From contig CAMOVV010000006.1 in NCBI GenBank assembly GCA_946627685.1, positions 1 through 14,586 on the forward strand: a stretch of 14,586 nucleotides of DNA, in the 5' to 3' direction. The notes under the pieces are model-generated. The model did not search any database. It had not been told where the DNA came from and saw only the letters and a list, made by a program, of their open reading frames with translations. The translations under genes and the position numbers were made by a program. This DNA is from an uncultured Bacteroidales bacterium (GTDB lineage: Bacteria > Bacteroidota > Bacteroidia > Bacteroidales > UBA932). Shown piece after piece: positions 1-7,001 of the stretch; the stretch's first letter is position 1; each line of letters starts with the position of its first letter.

Positions 1-917
1 TCTACGGTATTTCCATTGCTGCGGTAGGCATGCTTTCCACCCTTGGAATCACCCTCGCAACAGACGCTTACGGCCCCATTGCGGACAATGCCGGAGGAAA
101 CGCGCAGATGAGCGAGCTTGACCCTGTCGTGAGGGAAAGGACGGACGTGCTTGACGCCCTCGGCAACACCACCGCCGCGACCGGCAAAGGCTTTGCCATC
201 GGCTCCGCCGCCCTCACCGCCCTCGCCCTTCTGGCCTCGTACATAGAAGAGATTAAAATCGGCCTCCACCGCCTCGGGGAACAGGTTGTCACCGTCGCGG
301 GAGAAAGCGTCGATGCGGCAAAGGCCACGATTCCCGACATCGTGTCCAGGTATGACATTTCCCTGATGAATCCCATCGTCCTCGTCGGCGTTTTCATCGG
401 AGCCATGATGGCCTTCCTCTTCTGCGGCCTCACCATGAACGCCGTCGGCCGCGCCGCTGCCAAGATGGTGGTGGAAGTGCGCCGCCAGTTCAAGACGATA
501 AAGGGCATTCTCGAAGGAAAGGCCCGTCCCGATTATAAGCAGTGCGTGATGATTTCCACCAAGGCCGCCCAGCACGAAATGGTGTTCCCTTCGCTGCTCG
601 CCATCATCGTCCCTATACTCGTGGGCGTCGTTCTCGGCCCTGCCGGCGTAATCGGTCTTCTTGCCGGAGCGCTCGGAGCCGGATTTACCCTCGCCATCTT
701 CCTCGCCAACTCGGGAGGAGCCTGGGACAATGCAAAGAAATTTATCGAAGACGGACATTTCGGAGGCAAGGGTTCTGAAAACCACAAATCCTCAATCGTC
801 GGAGACACCGTCGGAGACCCCTTCAAGGACACCTCCGGCCCTTCGCTCAACATCCTCATAAAACTGATGAGCATGGTGTCGATTGTCATGGCAGGATTGA
901 CGGTAATGATTCACTAA
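1..917 (+). CDS. hppA: Membrane-bound ion-pumping pyrophosphatase, C-terminal part
   Basis: This is the 3' end of an integral membrane pyrophosphatase, which hydrolyses PPi and uses the energy to pump Na+ and/or H+ across the cytoplasmic membrane. The reading frame is open from base 3, so the ATG at 30 is internal and the true start lies left of the window. Family motifs appear in order: [12 protein letters not shown] near base 65, [10 protein letters not shown] at 162-191, [12 protein letters not shown] near 713, and [15 protein letters not shown] near 801. Several hydrophobic segments lie between them. The [10 protein letters not shown] stretch has Ala (174-176) and Gly (183-185) where K+-independent enzymes have Lys and Thr, so this is the K+-dependent type. 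Many of these pump Na+, and some Bacteroides-type enzymes pump both ions. The gate glutamate that would settle the ion is outside the window. The protein ends normally at TAA. Confidence 0.96.
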   Translation, partial: YGISIAAVGMLSTLGITLATDAYGPIADNAGGNAQMSELDPVVRERTDVLDALGNTTAATGKGFAIGSAALTALALLASYIEEIKIGLHRLGEQVVTVAGESVDAAKATIPDIVSRYDISLMNPIVLVGVFIGAMMAFLFCGLTMNAVGRAAAKMVVEVRRQFKTIKGILEGKARPDYKQCVMISTKAAQHEMVFPSLLAIIVPILVGVVLGPAGVIGLLAGALGAGFTLAIFLANSGGAWDNAKKFIEDGHFGGKGSENHKSSIVGDTVGDPFKDTSGPSLNILIKLMSMVSIVMAGLTVMIH

Positions 918-949
918 AAGTTTTTTATATTTGTGGGATTGAATCATTA
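904..949. repeat. Perfect 10-bp inverted repeat around the promoter of the next operon
   Basis: TAATGATTCA (904-913) is repeated as its exact reverse complement TGAATCATTA (940-949), with a 26-base spacer. The left arm overlaps the last codons of the pyrophosphatase gene and the right arm lies in the expected 5' leader of the metallopeptidase gene. The arm centres are 36 bp apart. The -7 box at 926-933 sits in the spacer. It could be a pair of operator half-sites. A terminator role is less likely because the arms are AT-rich, the loop is long and no T-run follows the right arm. Confidence 0.55.
926..933 (+). promoter_or_regulatory. Bacteroidota -7 box (TATATTTG) for the 963-4584 operon
   Basis: TATATTTG fits the Bacteroidota sigma-ABfr consensus TAnnTTTG exactly. 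It lies 29 bases before the ATG at 963, which would put the transcript start near 940. I see no convincing TTTG at the -33 position. The box lies in the intergenic region after the pyrophosphatase stop codon. Confidence 0.65.
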
Positions 950-962
950 AAGAACCCATACC

Positions 963-1826
963 ATGAATCTTGAAGGAAGACGCGAAAGCAGAAATGTCGA
1001 AGACCGCAGGATGTCGGGAGGCGCAAAGGCCGGCCTCGGACTCGGCGGTGTTGTAATCATCGGACTTTTGACCCTCCTCTTCGGAGGAAACCTCGGCGAC
1101 GTGATAAGCAATGTGCAGAGCCAGGGCGGACTGGCGACCACCCAGACCGCTTCCCCCGGGGAGTACTCCCAGCAGGAGCAGGAGCTCGCCACCTTTGCCA
1201 AAAGGGTGCTTGCAGGCACGGAAGACGTGTGGACGGCCGTCCTTCAGCAGTATGGCATCCAGTATGTTCCTCCCAGGATGGTCCTTTATTCCGGCTACAC
1301 CACTTCCGGCTGCGGCAGCGCCAACGCTTCCGTCGGTCCTTTCTACTGCTCTGCCGACCAGACCATCTATCTCGACCTTGACTTCTTCACGTCCATGAGG
1401 TCGCAAATCGGCGCGGACGGCGATTTTGCATACGCCTATGTCATCGCCCATGAGATAGGCCACCATGTGCAGCACCTTCTCGGCACCCTCGGCCAGGCTC
1501 ACCAGCAGATGGCGAGAATGTCGAAATCGGATGCCAACAAGGTCAGCGTAAGGATAGAACTGCAGGCCGACTTCTACGCCGGAGTCTGGGCCTACAACGA
1601 TAATAAAATGTACGGTTCCCTCGAGGACGGCGACCTTATGGAAGCCCTCACCTGCGCAACCAAAATCGGAGACGATTATCTCCAGAAGAAATCCCAGGGC
1701 TATGTGGTGGAAGACTCCTTCACCCACGGAACGGCCCAGCAGAGGCTCAGGTGGTTGAAGAAGGGTCTCGCCACCGGCGACCTCCGTCAGGGAGACACCT
1801 TCAGCATTTCCGAAAGGGAACTTTAA
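963..1826 (+). CDS. ypfJ: YpfJ-family membrane-anchored neutral zinc metallopeptidase
   Basis: This 287-residue protein belongs to the YpfJ-type putative neutral zinc metallopeptidases (COG2321). Residues 1-20 are charged and arginine-rich. One hydrophobic segment follows at about 23-42, so the catalytic domain probably faces the periplasm. The zinc motif HEIGHH is at 163-168 within VIAHEIGHHVQHLLG. ELQAD at 199-203 supplies a likely third ligand or catalytic-site acid, E199. A cysteine-containing TSGCGSANASVGPFYC segment at 114-129 and a THGTAQQR segment near 254-261 are also typical of the family. The physiological substrate of this family is poorly known. It is the first gene after the promoter at 926, and only 15 bases separate it from the next gene, so the two are probably co-transcribed. 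That ties it by position, not by known function, to amino-sugar metabolism. Confidence 0.92.
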   Translation: MNLEGRRESRNVEDRRMSGGAKAGLGLGGVVIIGLLTLLFGGNLGDVISNVQSQGGLATTQTASPGEYSQQEQELATFAKRVLAGTEDVWTAVLQQYGIQYVPPRMVLYSGYTTSGCGSANASVGPFYCSADQTIYLDLDFFTSMRSQIGADGDFAYAYVIAHEIGHHVQHLLGTLGQAHQQMARMSKSDANKVSVRIELQADFYAGVWAYNDNKMYGSLEDGDLMEALTCATKIGDDYLQKKSQGYVVEDSFTHGTAQQRLRWLKKGLATGDLRQGDTFSISEREL

Positions 1827-1841
1827 AACAGTTGACGAAGC

Positions 1842-3776
1842 ATGCAGCACTTCACTTTGCCTAAAGACGGGGGACTGAAGGAGAACGAAGTCACCCGGGA
1901 GATTCTCCATAGTTACGAAAAGATTGAAGCCGAGATATTCGAGGATTCCGTGGACGGAAGCGAAGTCATCGCGGACCTGGTGATAAACGCTATAAACAAG
2001 CATCGCAAGGGCTCCTCGAAAGGCAGGCTCTTCAAGCTCGGCCTCTCCACGGGCACCACCCCGGTGTCCCTCTACAACTGGCTCGCAACCAAATACAAGG
2101 GGGGGGAGGTCAGCTTCCGCGACGTGGAGATTTTCTCCATCGACGAGTATTATCCCGTGTCGGCCGACGCCCCGCAGAGCCGCAACCGCCGTCTCCATGA
2201 CGCCCTTCTGGACAAGGTTGACGTGTTGAAAGAGAACGTCCACATTCCGGACGGAACAGTCCCTGCCGACAAAATTTCCGAGTACTGCGCCAATTTCGAT
2301 GCGGCGGCAAGGGAGATGGACCTTCTCATCGTGGGAATGGGCGAACAGGGCCAGATAGGATTCAACGATGCAGGCTGCTCGTGGAAGAGCGCCACCCGCA
2401 CCGTGATGATGACCTACAAGAACCGCAAGAGGCAGGCCCGCAACTTCAACGGCGAGGTCAAGGACACCCCCTCGATGGCCATTACGATGGGTATCGGCAC
2501 CATGATGAGCGCGAGGGAGATTGTCCTTATGGCATGGGGCGAGGACAAGGCCCAGGTCGTGCGTGACGTCGTGGAAGGAGAAGTGTCTTCGATGTGTCCC
2601 GCCTCCTTCATGCAGAGGCACATGAACGTTAAGGTTTTCACCGACGAAGCCGGAGCGTCCCTTCTCACGAGGGTCATCTCTCCCTGGATGGTGGGGCCCT
2701 GCATCTGGAGCAGGAAATTTGTCCGCAAAGCCGTGGTCTGGCTCTGCCAGAAAGTGCACAAACCCATCCTCAAGCTCACCCAGCAGGATTATCTTGAAAA
2801 TTCCCTCGGTGAACTTCTCGACTGCTACGGCACCTATGACACCATCAACATAGACGTTTTCAACGACCTCCAGCACACTATTTCCGGCTGGCCCGGAGGA
2901 AAGCCGGACGCCGATGACAGCACCCGTCCCGTGAAGTCCCTGCCCTTCCCCAAGAAGGTGCTGGTCTTCTCTCCCCACCCCGACGACGATGTCATTTCGA
3001 TGGGCGGCACCCTCATCCGCCTTGTCCATCAGGGACATGACGTCCATGTGGCCTACCAGACTTCCGGCGACCTTGCCGTCCACGACGACGTGGTGGTCCA
3101 GCACATTGACGCCGCCCGCGAGCTCGGCTTCGGCGACAGGATGGAAGAGGTACGGGGAATTATCGCCTCCAAGAGGCCCGGAGCCCCTGAGCCTGAGAAA
3201 CTTCTTTCCATCAAGGCTGCCATAAGGCGAAGCGAGGCCAGGGGAGCGATACGCTCTTTCGGAATGCCCGAGGAGAACATCCATTTCCTCAACCTTCCCT
3301 TCTACGAGTCGGGCGGAGTGAAGAAAAACCCTACCACCCAGCAGGATATCAACATTATAAAGAATCTCATCCTTGAGGTCCGTCCCGACCAGATTTACAT
3401 GGCCGGAGACCTCGCCGACCCTCACGGCACCCACAGGGTATGCACGGAAGGGGCCCTGGAGGCCTTGGACCAGCTGAAGATGGAAGGGAACGACTGGCTG
3501 GAGAGGACCACAATCTGGCTCTACCGCGGCGCCTGGATGGAGTGGGAGCTCGGCAGGGTGGACATGGCCATACCCCTGAGCCCCGGCGAAATGATTGAAA
3601 AAAGGCACGCCATCTTCCACCATCTTTCCCAGAAGGATATCGTCCCCTTCCCGGGAGACGACCCCAGGGAATTTTGGCAGAGGGCCGAAGACCGCACCCA
3701 GAATACGGCCCGCCTCTACAATGAACTCGGCATGGCGGAGTATCAGGCCATCGAGGTGTTCCTGAAGTTAAAGTAA
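1842..3776 (+). CDS. Fusion: degenerate NagB-like domain plus PIG-L/LmbE deacetylase
   Basis: This 644-residue two-domain protein resembles the Bacteroidota group annotated as glucosamine-6-phosphate deaminase-like. The N-terminal part (about 20-280) is NagB-like: it keeps a sugar-phosphate loop STGTTP (69-74) and IDEYY with D101. The catalytic triad motif GVGNDGHIAFNE of real NagB reads [12 protein letters not shown] (165-176). Asp141, His143 and Glu148 of E. coli NagB thus become Q169, Q171 and D176, so deamination is probably lost. The C-terminal part (about 370-640) is a PIG-L/LmbE zinc deacetylase: SPHPDDD at 378-383 gives H379, D381 and D382, and DPHGTHR at 526-532 gives H528 and H531. 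This domain looks intact and probably removes an N-acetyl group from an amino sugar. No signal peptide is seen, so it is cytoplasmic. nagB starts 13 bases after its stop, suggesting coupled work. The exact substrate is unknown. Confidence 0.9.
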   Translation: MQHFTLPKDGGLKENEVTREILHSYEKIEAEIFEDSVDGSEVIADLVINAINKHRKGSSKGRLFKLGLSTGTTPVSLYNWLATKYKGGEVSFRDVEIFSIDEYYPVSADAPQSRNRRLHDALLDKVDVLKENVHIPDGTVPADKISEYCANFDAAAREMDLLIVGMGEQGQIGFNDAGCSWKSATRTVMMTYKNRKRQARNFNGEVKDTPSMAITMGIGTMMSAREIVLMAWGEDKAQVVRDVVEGEVSSMCPASFMQRHMNVKVFTDEAGASLLTRVISPWMVGPCIWSRKFVRKAVVWLCQKVHKPILKLTQQDYLENSLGELLDCYGTYDTINIDVFNDLQHTISGWPGGKPDADDSTRPVKSLPFPKKVLVFSPHPDDDVISMGGTLIRLVHQGHDVHVAYQTSGDLAVHDDVVVQHIDAARELGFGDRMEEVRGIIASKRPGAPEPEKLLSIKAAIRRSEARGAIRSFGMPEENIHFLNLPFYESGGVKKNPTTQQDINIIKNLILEVRPDQIYMAGDLADPHGTHRVCTEGALEALDQLKMEGNDWLERTTIWLYRGAWMEWELGRVDMAIPLSPGEMIEKRHAIFHHLSQKDIVPFPGDDPREFWQRAEDRTQNTARLYNELGMAEYQAIEVFLKLK

Positions 3777-3789
3777 AAGGATTAATAAA

Positions 3790-4584
3790 ATGAAAGTCAT
3801 CATCAAAGACAACTACGATGCCGCCTCCCTCTGGGCCGCTCGTCACATCGCCAAAAGGATAAACGAGAAGGCCGCCCTCACGGACAAGCCCTTCGTCCTC
3901 GGCCTTCCCACCGGTTCCACCCCCATAGGTACCTACAAGGAACTCATCCGCATGAACAAGGCCGGAGAAGTATCTTTCAAGAACGTGATAACCTTCAACA
4001 TGGACGAGTACGTCGGCATCGCCGAAGACCATCCCGAGAGCTATCACTCCTTCATGCACAGGAATTTCTTCGACCATATCGATATTCCCGCCGGGAATAT
4101 CCATATCCTCGACGGCAACGCCCCCGACCTTGAGAAAGAATGTGCCGACTACGAGAAGGCCATCGTGGCTGCCGGAGGGATAGACCTTTTCCTCGGCGGC
4201 GTCGGAGAAGACGGTCACCTCGCTTTCAACGAGCCCTTCTCCCCCCTTAATTCCCGCACCAGGGTCGTAACCCTCACGGAAGACACCCTCATCGTGAACT
4301 CCCGCTTCTTCGGCGGAGACATGAACCTCGTTCCCAAACAGGCGATGTCCGTAGGAGTAGGCACCGTGATGGATTCCCGCGAAGTGCTTATCCTCTGCCT
4401 CGGCCCCAAGAAGGCCCGCGCCGTCCAGGCCGGTGTAGAAGGCCCCTACAGCCACTACGTCACCCTTTCCGCCCTTCAAGTTCATGAAAGGGGCTTTGTC
4501 GTGATAGACGAGGCCGCGGCCGGAGAACTGAAAGTCAGCTCTTATAAATATTTCAAGGCTGTTGAAAAAGCTGAAAATTTATAA
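3790..4584 (+). CDS. nagB: Glucosamine-6-phosphate deaminase
   Basis: This enzyme converts glucosamine 6-phosphate to fructose 6-phosphate and ammonia, the step that brings amino sugars into glycolysis. At 264 residues it has the usual NagB length. Its catalytic residues fall at the same numbers as in E. coli: D72 in MDEYVG, then D141, H143 and E148 in [12 protein letters not shown] (137-148). The phosphate loop PTGSTP is at 40-45, and [14 protein letters not shown] at 187-200 is typical. It is cytoplasmic and normally a hexamer. An AAAAGGA-type ribosome binding site sits just before the ATG. It is the last gene of the operon from the promoter at 926 and is followed by a strong terminator. 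Its intact active site contrasts with the degenerate NagB domain of the preceding gene. Confidence 0.97.
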   Translation: MKVIIKDNYDAASLWAARHIAKRINEKAALTDKPFVLGLPTGSTPIGTYKELIRMNKAGEVSFKNVITFNMDEYVGIAEDHPESYHSFMHRNFFDHIDIPAGNIHILDGNAPDLEKECADYEKAIVAAGGIDLFLGGVGEDGHLAFNEPFSPLNSRTRVVTLTEDTLIVNSRFFGGDMNLVPKQAMSVGVGTVMDSREVLILCLGPKKARAVQAGVEGPYSHYVTLSALQVHERGFVVIDEAAAGELKVSSYKYFKAVEKAENL

Positions 4585-4629
4585 TTAATAGTTACCTGTT
4601 GAAAATCAGCGGGTTGAATAAATTTTTCA

Positions 4630-4660
4630 GGCGTCCGGAAACCCCGGGCGCCAATTTTTT
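4630..4660 (+). terminator. Rho-independent terminator after nagB
   Basis: A 9-bp GC-rich stem, GGCGTCCGG (4630-4638) with CCGGGCGCC (4644-4652), includes one G-U pair and closes a 5-base loop. Two bases later comes a run of six T (4655-4660). It closes the metallopeptidase/fusion/nagB transcript and separates it from the LacI-type gene. The remainder of the 4585-4738 gap is AT-rich, with no reading frame I would call. Confidence 0.8.
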
Positions 4661-4674
4661 ATAAAAAAGTTTAA

Positions 4675-4683
4675 TAAAATTTG
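4675..4683 (+). promoter_or_regulatory. Possible -7 region for the lacI-aroB unit
   Basis: TAAAATTTG resembles TAnnTTTG but has one base too many between TA and TTTG, or, read as eight bases, A instead of T at the first position. It sits in AT-rich DNA after the terminator, 55 bases before the chosen start at 4739. A transcript from here would begin near 4690. That leaves little leader for the in-frame ATG at 4703 but a normal one for 4739. This is a weak call. Confidence 0.35.
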
Positions 4684-4738
4684 TGTATTTATAAAAAATT
4701 TAATGTACTTTTATGCACGAACTAAAAGGGAAACAATC

Positions 4739-5794
4739 ATGGCAATCAAAAAGGTCACCATCCGCGACGTCGCGCGCGAAGCCGGGGTCTCCGTAACTCT
4801 GGTATCATTTGTAATGAATGCAAAGGTCGGAAAGGACGGCCGGCTGGATTGCCCGGTGAACCCCAAGACTGCGGCAAGGGTCCTGGAAGTGGCCAAACGC
4901 CTGGGATACAGGAAGAACAATGCCGCCGCCTCCCTTCGCAGCGGGCGTTCCCACACGATAGCCCTGATAATCCCGGACATCGCCAATCCCTTTTATGCCG
5001 ACATCTGCCGCTATCTGGAGAATGTCGCCTACATGGCGGGATATAACGTTCTTTTCGCCAGTTCCGACGAGAGCACCCAGAAGCTGGGCAACCTGATAGA
5101 CACCGTGATAGGTTACAATGTGGAAGGACTCATCGTGGCCCCTTGCGCCGGTTGCGAGCCCGTCCTCGAGAAGGCCCTCGGCTATAACATTCCCATCGTC
5201 CTCATCGACAGGAATATCGCCGGAGACGAGTTCGGAAGGGTGCTGGTCAACAACGAGGAGGCCGGAATCCAGGCTGCAAGGTACCTCATCGACAAGGGGT
5301 GCAGGAAAGTGGAGATGCTGACATATTCCCTCGAGATAACGTCCCTCACCGAGAGGGTTCGCGGATACATGAAGGCTATGCGCGAGGCCGGCCTGGAGAA
5401 GAACATGAACGTCCATTCCATAAGCTACGACGCGGTGAAGGCGAGGGATGAGGCCATTGCGATTTTCAAGGACGCCTTCGAGCGTGGCGTGGAAGCGTTT
5501 TTCCTCCCCACCAAGGCCCTGTCCATGTATGCCATCAATGCCGCCAACGTACTCGGCCGCAGCATTCCCAAGGATATTTCCTTCGTCTGCTATGACGAAA
5601 GCGACCTCTACGCCATTCATGACCCTGTCATTCCCCATATCATCCAGCCTCTCCAGGGCCTTGCGGAGCAGAGTTTCAACATGCTCAAGAAGATGATAGA
5701 GGAGGAGACTCCAGTCGAGAAGAGCCTCAGCCTCAATTCCACCCTTGTCCTGAGCGGCACCATCGGATTCCACCGCACACCATCCTCTATGTAA
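4739..5794 (+). CDS. LacI-family transcriptional regulator
   Basis: This 351-residue repressor or activator has an N-terminal LacI helix-turn-helix (residues 5-27, VTIRDVAREAGVS then LVSFVMN). A hinge helix follows (about 61-70, NAAASLRSGR) and then a periplasmic-binding-protein-like sugar sensor domain (72 to the end, beginning HTIALIIPDIANPFYAD). Residues 29-43 form a longer loop between the recognition helix and the next helix than in E. coli LacI. The start at 4739 was chosen because MAIKKVTIRDVA is the normal beginning of the family. The in-frame ATG at 4703 would add 12 unrelated residues and lies too near the likely transcript start. The effector is unknown. Candidate targets are the amino-sugar operon to its left or the glycosidase genes to its right. 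aroB follows after 6 bases. Confidence 0.95.
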   Translation: MAIKKVTIRDVAREAGVSVTLVSFVMNAKVGKDGRLDCPVNPKTAARVLEVAKRLGYRKNNAAASLRSGRSHTIALIIPDIANPFYADICRYLENVAYMAGYNVLFASSDESTQKLGNLIDTVIGYNVEGLIVAPCAGCEPVLEKALGYNIPIVLIDRNIAGDEFGRVLVNNEEAGIQAARYLIDKGCRKVEMLTYSLEITSLTERVRGYMKAMREAGLEKNMNVHSISYDAVKARDEAIAIFKDAFERGVEAFFLPTKALSMYAINAANVLGRSIPKDISFVCYDESDLYAIHDPVIPHIIQPLQGLAEQSFNMLKKMIEEETPVEKSLSLNSTLVLSGTIGFHRTPSSM

Positions 5795-5800
5795 GAGGCC

Positions 5801-6862
5801 ATGAATTTCATTGACCTGACAATCGGAGGAAGGGTCGCGAGCCGTATCTTCCAGGGTAGAACACCCGCGGAGGTGGCGCAGTTCCTCGAAGGTTATCCGG
5901 AAATTTTCATCGTATATGATTCGCGGGCGGAAGTCTGGGCGGAAAGGATATGTGACGCCCTGAAACCATCCGGCAGGCTTGTAAGCGTCTGCTCCATTGA
6001 GACTTCCGAGGAAGGCAAGACAATGGGCACCGTTCTGGAGCTGGAAGACTGGCTCCTCGGATGCGGCGCCGGGCGGGACGCCCTTCTTCTTGCCGTGGGA
6101 GGAGGTGTCACCACCGACATCGCGGGATTCACCGCCTGCATCTACAAAAGAGGCATCCGCTTCGCCTTCGTTCCCACCACCCTTCTTTCCCAGGTGGACG
6201 CGGCAATAGGGGGCAAGACCGGGGTCAACTTCAAGGATTACAAGAATATGCTGGGAGTGATTCGCCAGCCGGAGTTTACCTTCATCTGTCCCGAAGTCCT
6301 CGAGTCCCTCCCGTACCGGGAATTTGTAGGGGGGAGCGCCGAGCTTCTGAAGACCTTCATAATCAGCGGGGGGCCCGACTATCTCCGCGCGGTGTCGATT
6401 CTTTCGGAGATTTATGCGAAAAACGGAGATTTCGAAGGGTACGGCGCGGATATTCAGGAACTTGTGATGGAAGCTGCGGCGGTCAAGGCCGGCGTGGTTT
6501 CGAGGGATGAGAACGAAGGCGGGGAAAGGAGGAAGCTGAACCTCGGCCATACCTTCGCCCATGCCATCGAGCATGAGGCCAGAAAGACCGGCCTTGACAT
6601 AACCCACGGCGAGGCCGTGGCCATAGGTATCATCCAGGCGGCTTCCCTTGCCGATTCTGCCTTTGCAGAAAGTCTGAGGAAAGATTTTGAGGCCTGCGGC
6701 CTTCCTGTAGAGCTTCCCTTCCCCCTTGACACTCTCAAACAGGCCATGACTCTTGACAAAAAGGCGGAAGGGGGTATCGTCCACTTTGTGGTTCCCCGCT
6801 CCGTCGGCGATGTCCGCATCGAGGACATGACCGTCGAAGAGGCCCTGTCAAGGCTGGGCTGA
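5801..6862 (+). CDS. aroB: 3-dehydroquinate synthase
   Basis: This is the second enzyme of the shikimate pathway. It turns DAHP into 3-dehydroquinate using NAD+ and a divalent metal, on the way to aromatic amino acids. The 353 residues are typical in length. The NAD-binding loop is GGGVTTDIAGF (100-110), followed by PTTLLSQVDAAIGGKTGVN (125-143) around the active site. Predicted metal ligands are E181 in GGSAELLK, H250 in NLGHTFAHAIE and H269 in THGEAV. It is cytoplasmic. It starts 6 bases after the LacI-type gene stops and so is probably on the same transcript. No other shikimate gene is nearby, which makes a sugar-type regulator an unusual partner. It ends convergently with the GH106 gene, with a palindromic element between them. 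Confidence 0.97.
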   Translation: MNFIDLTIGGRVASRIFQGRTPAEVAQFLEGYPEIFIVYDSRAEVWAERICDALKPSGRLVSVCSIETSEEGKTMGTVLELEDWLLGCGAGRDALLLAVGGGVTTDIAGFTACIYKRGIRFAFVPTTLLSQVDAAIGGKTGVNFKDYKNMLGVIRQPEFTFICPEVLESLPYREFVGGSAELLKTFIISGGPDYLRAVSILSEIYAKNGDFEGYGADIQELVMEAAAVKAGVVSRDENEGGERRKLNLGHTFAHAIEHEARKTGLDITHGEAVAIGIIQAASLADSAFAESLRKDFEACGLPVELPFPLDTLKQAMTLDKKAEGGIVHFVVPRSVGDVRIEDMTVEEALSRLG

Positions 6863-6882
6863 CGCCCCGACGTAATCTCGCA

Positions 6883-6973
6883 CTGCACCACGTACTGAAG
6901 ATTCTGTAGTACGTGCGTCATTTTTGCCCTGTTTTTGCTGCACGTAGGACAATTTCAGCAGTACGTGCAGCAG
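6883..6973. repeat. Composite palindromic element (two CACGTA-N14-GTACGTGC units)
   Basis: The gap between the convergent aroB and GH106 genes holds two copies of CACGTA-N14-GTACGTGC, at 6889-6916 and 6941-6968, 52 bases apart. Each can fold. Hairpin 1 pairs CACGTACT (6889-6896) with AGTACGTG (6908-6915). Hairpin 2 pairs GCTGCACGTA (6937-6946) with TACGTGCAGC (6962-6971). The outermost arms, 6883-6897 and 6959-6970, can also pair with a 3-base bulge, so alternative folds exist. T-runs at 6921-6925 and 6932-6936 separate the two units, which would let hairpin 1 work as a terminator for aroB. The layout resembles REP/BIME-type intergenic elements. Whether it is repeated elsewhere in the genome cannot be seen here. 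Confidence 0.75.
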
Positions 6974-7001
6974 TCTTTCCATCATAGAAGCAATGCCCGG
7001 T

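Noticed and set aside
792..3623. A 943-residue open frame on the minus strand
   Set aside because: It lies opposite three well-supported genes (pyrophosphatase end, metallopeptidase, NagB/PIG-L fusion). Its translation is low in complexity, rich in Gly, Val and His, and shows no known motif. It arises from the codon bias of GC-rich genes that leaves few stops on the opposite strand.
3367..4485. A 372-residue open frame on the minus strand
   Set aside because: It is antisense to the end of the fusion gene and to nagB, and it has no recognisable domain.
4655..4700. AT-rich palindromes such as TTTTTTATAAAAAA as LacI operators
   Set aside because: They are made of T and A runs that overlap the terminator tail, and they lack the central CG and defined half-sites usual for LacI-family operators.
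4703..4738. Earlier ATG for the LacI-type gene, adding 12 residues
   Set aside because: The added residues do not fit the family, whose members begin a few residues before the helix-turn-helix, and the codon is too close to the likely transcript start.
4805..6784. A 659-residue open frame on the minus strand
   Set aside because: It is antisense to the LacI-type gene and aroB, both with complete motifs. It has the same bias-made character and no promoter or ribosome binding site of its own.
6883..6973. The two-unit repeat as a short CRISPR array
   Set aside because: There are only two units, each is itself a palindrome with a 14-base centre, no cas gene is present, and the space between units is T-rich rather than spacer-like.
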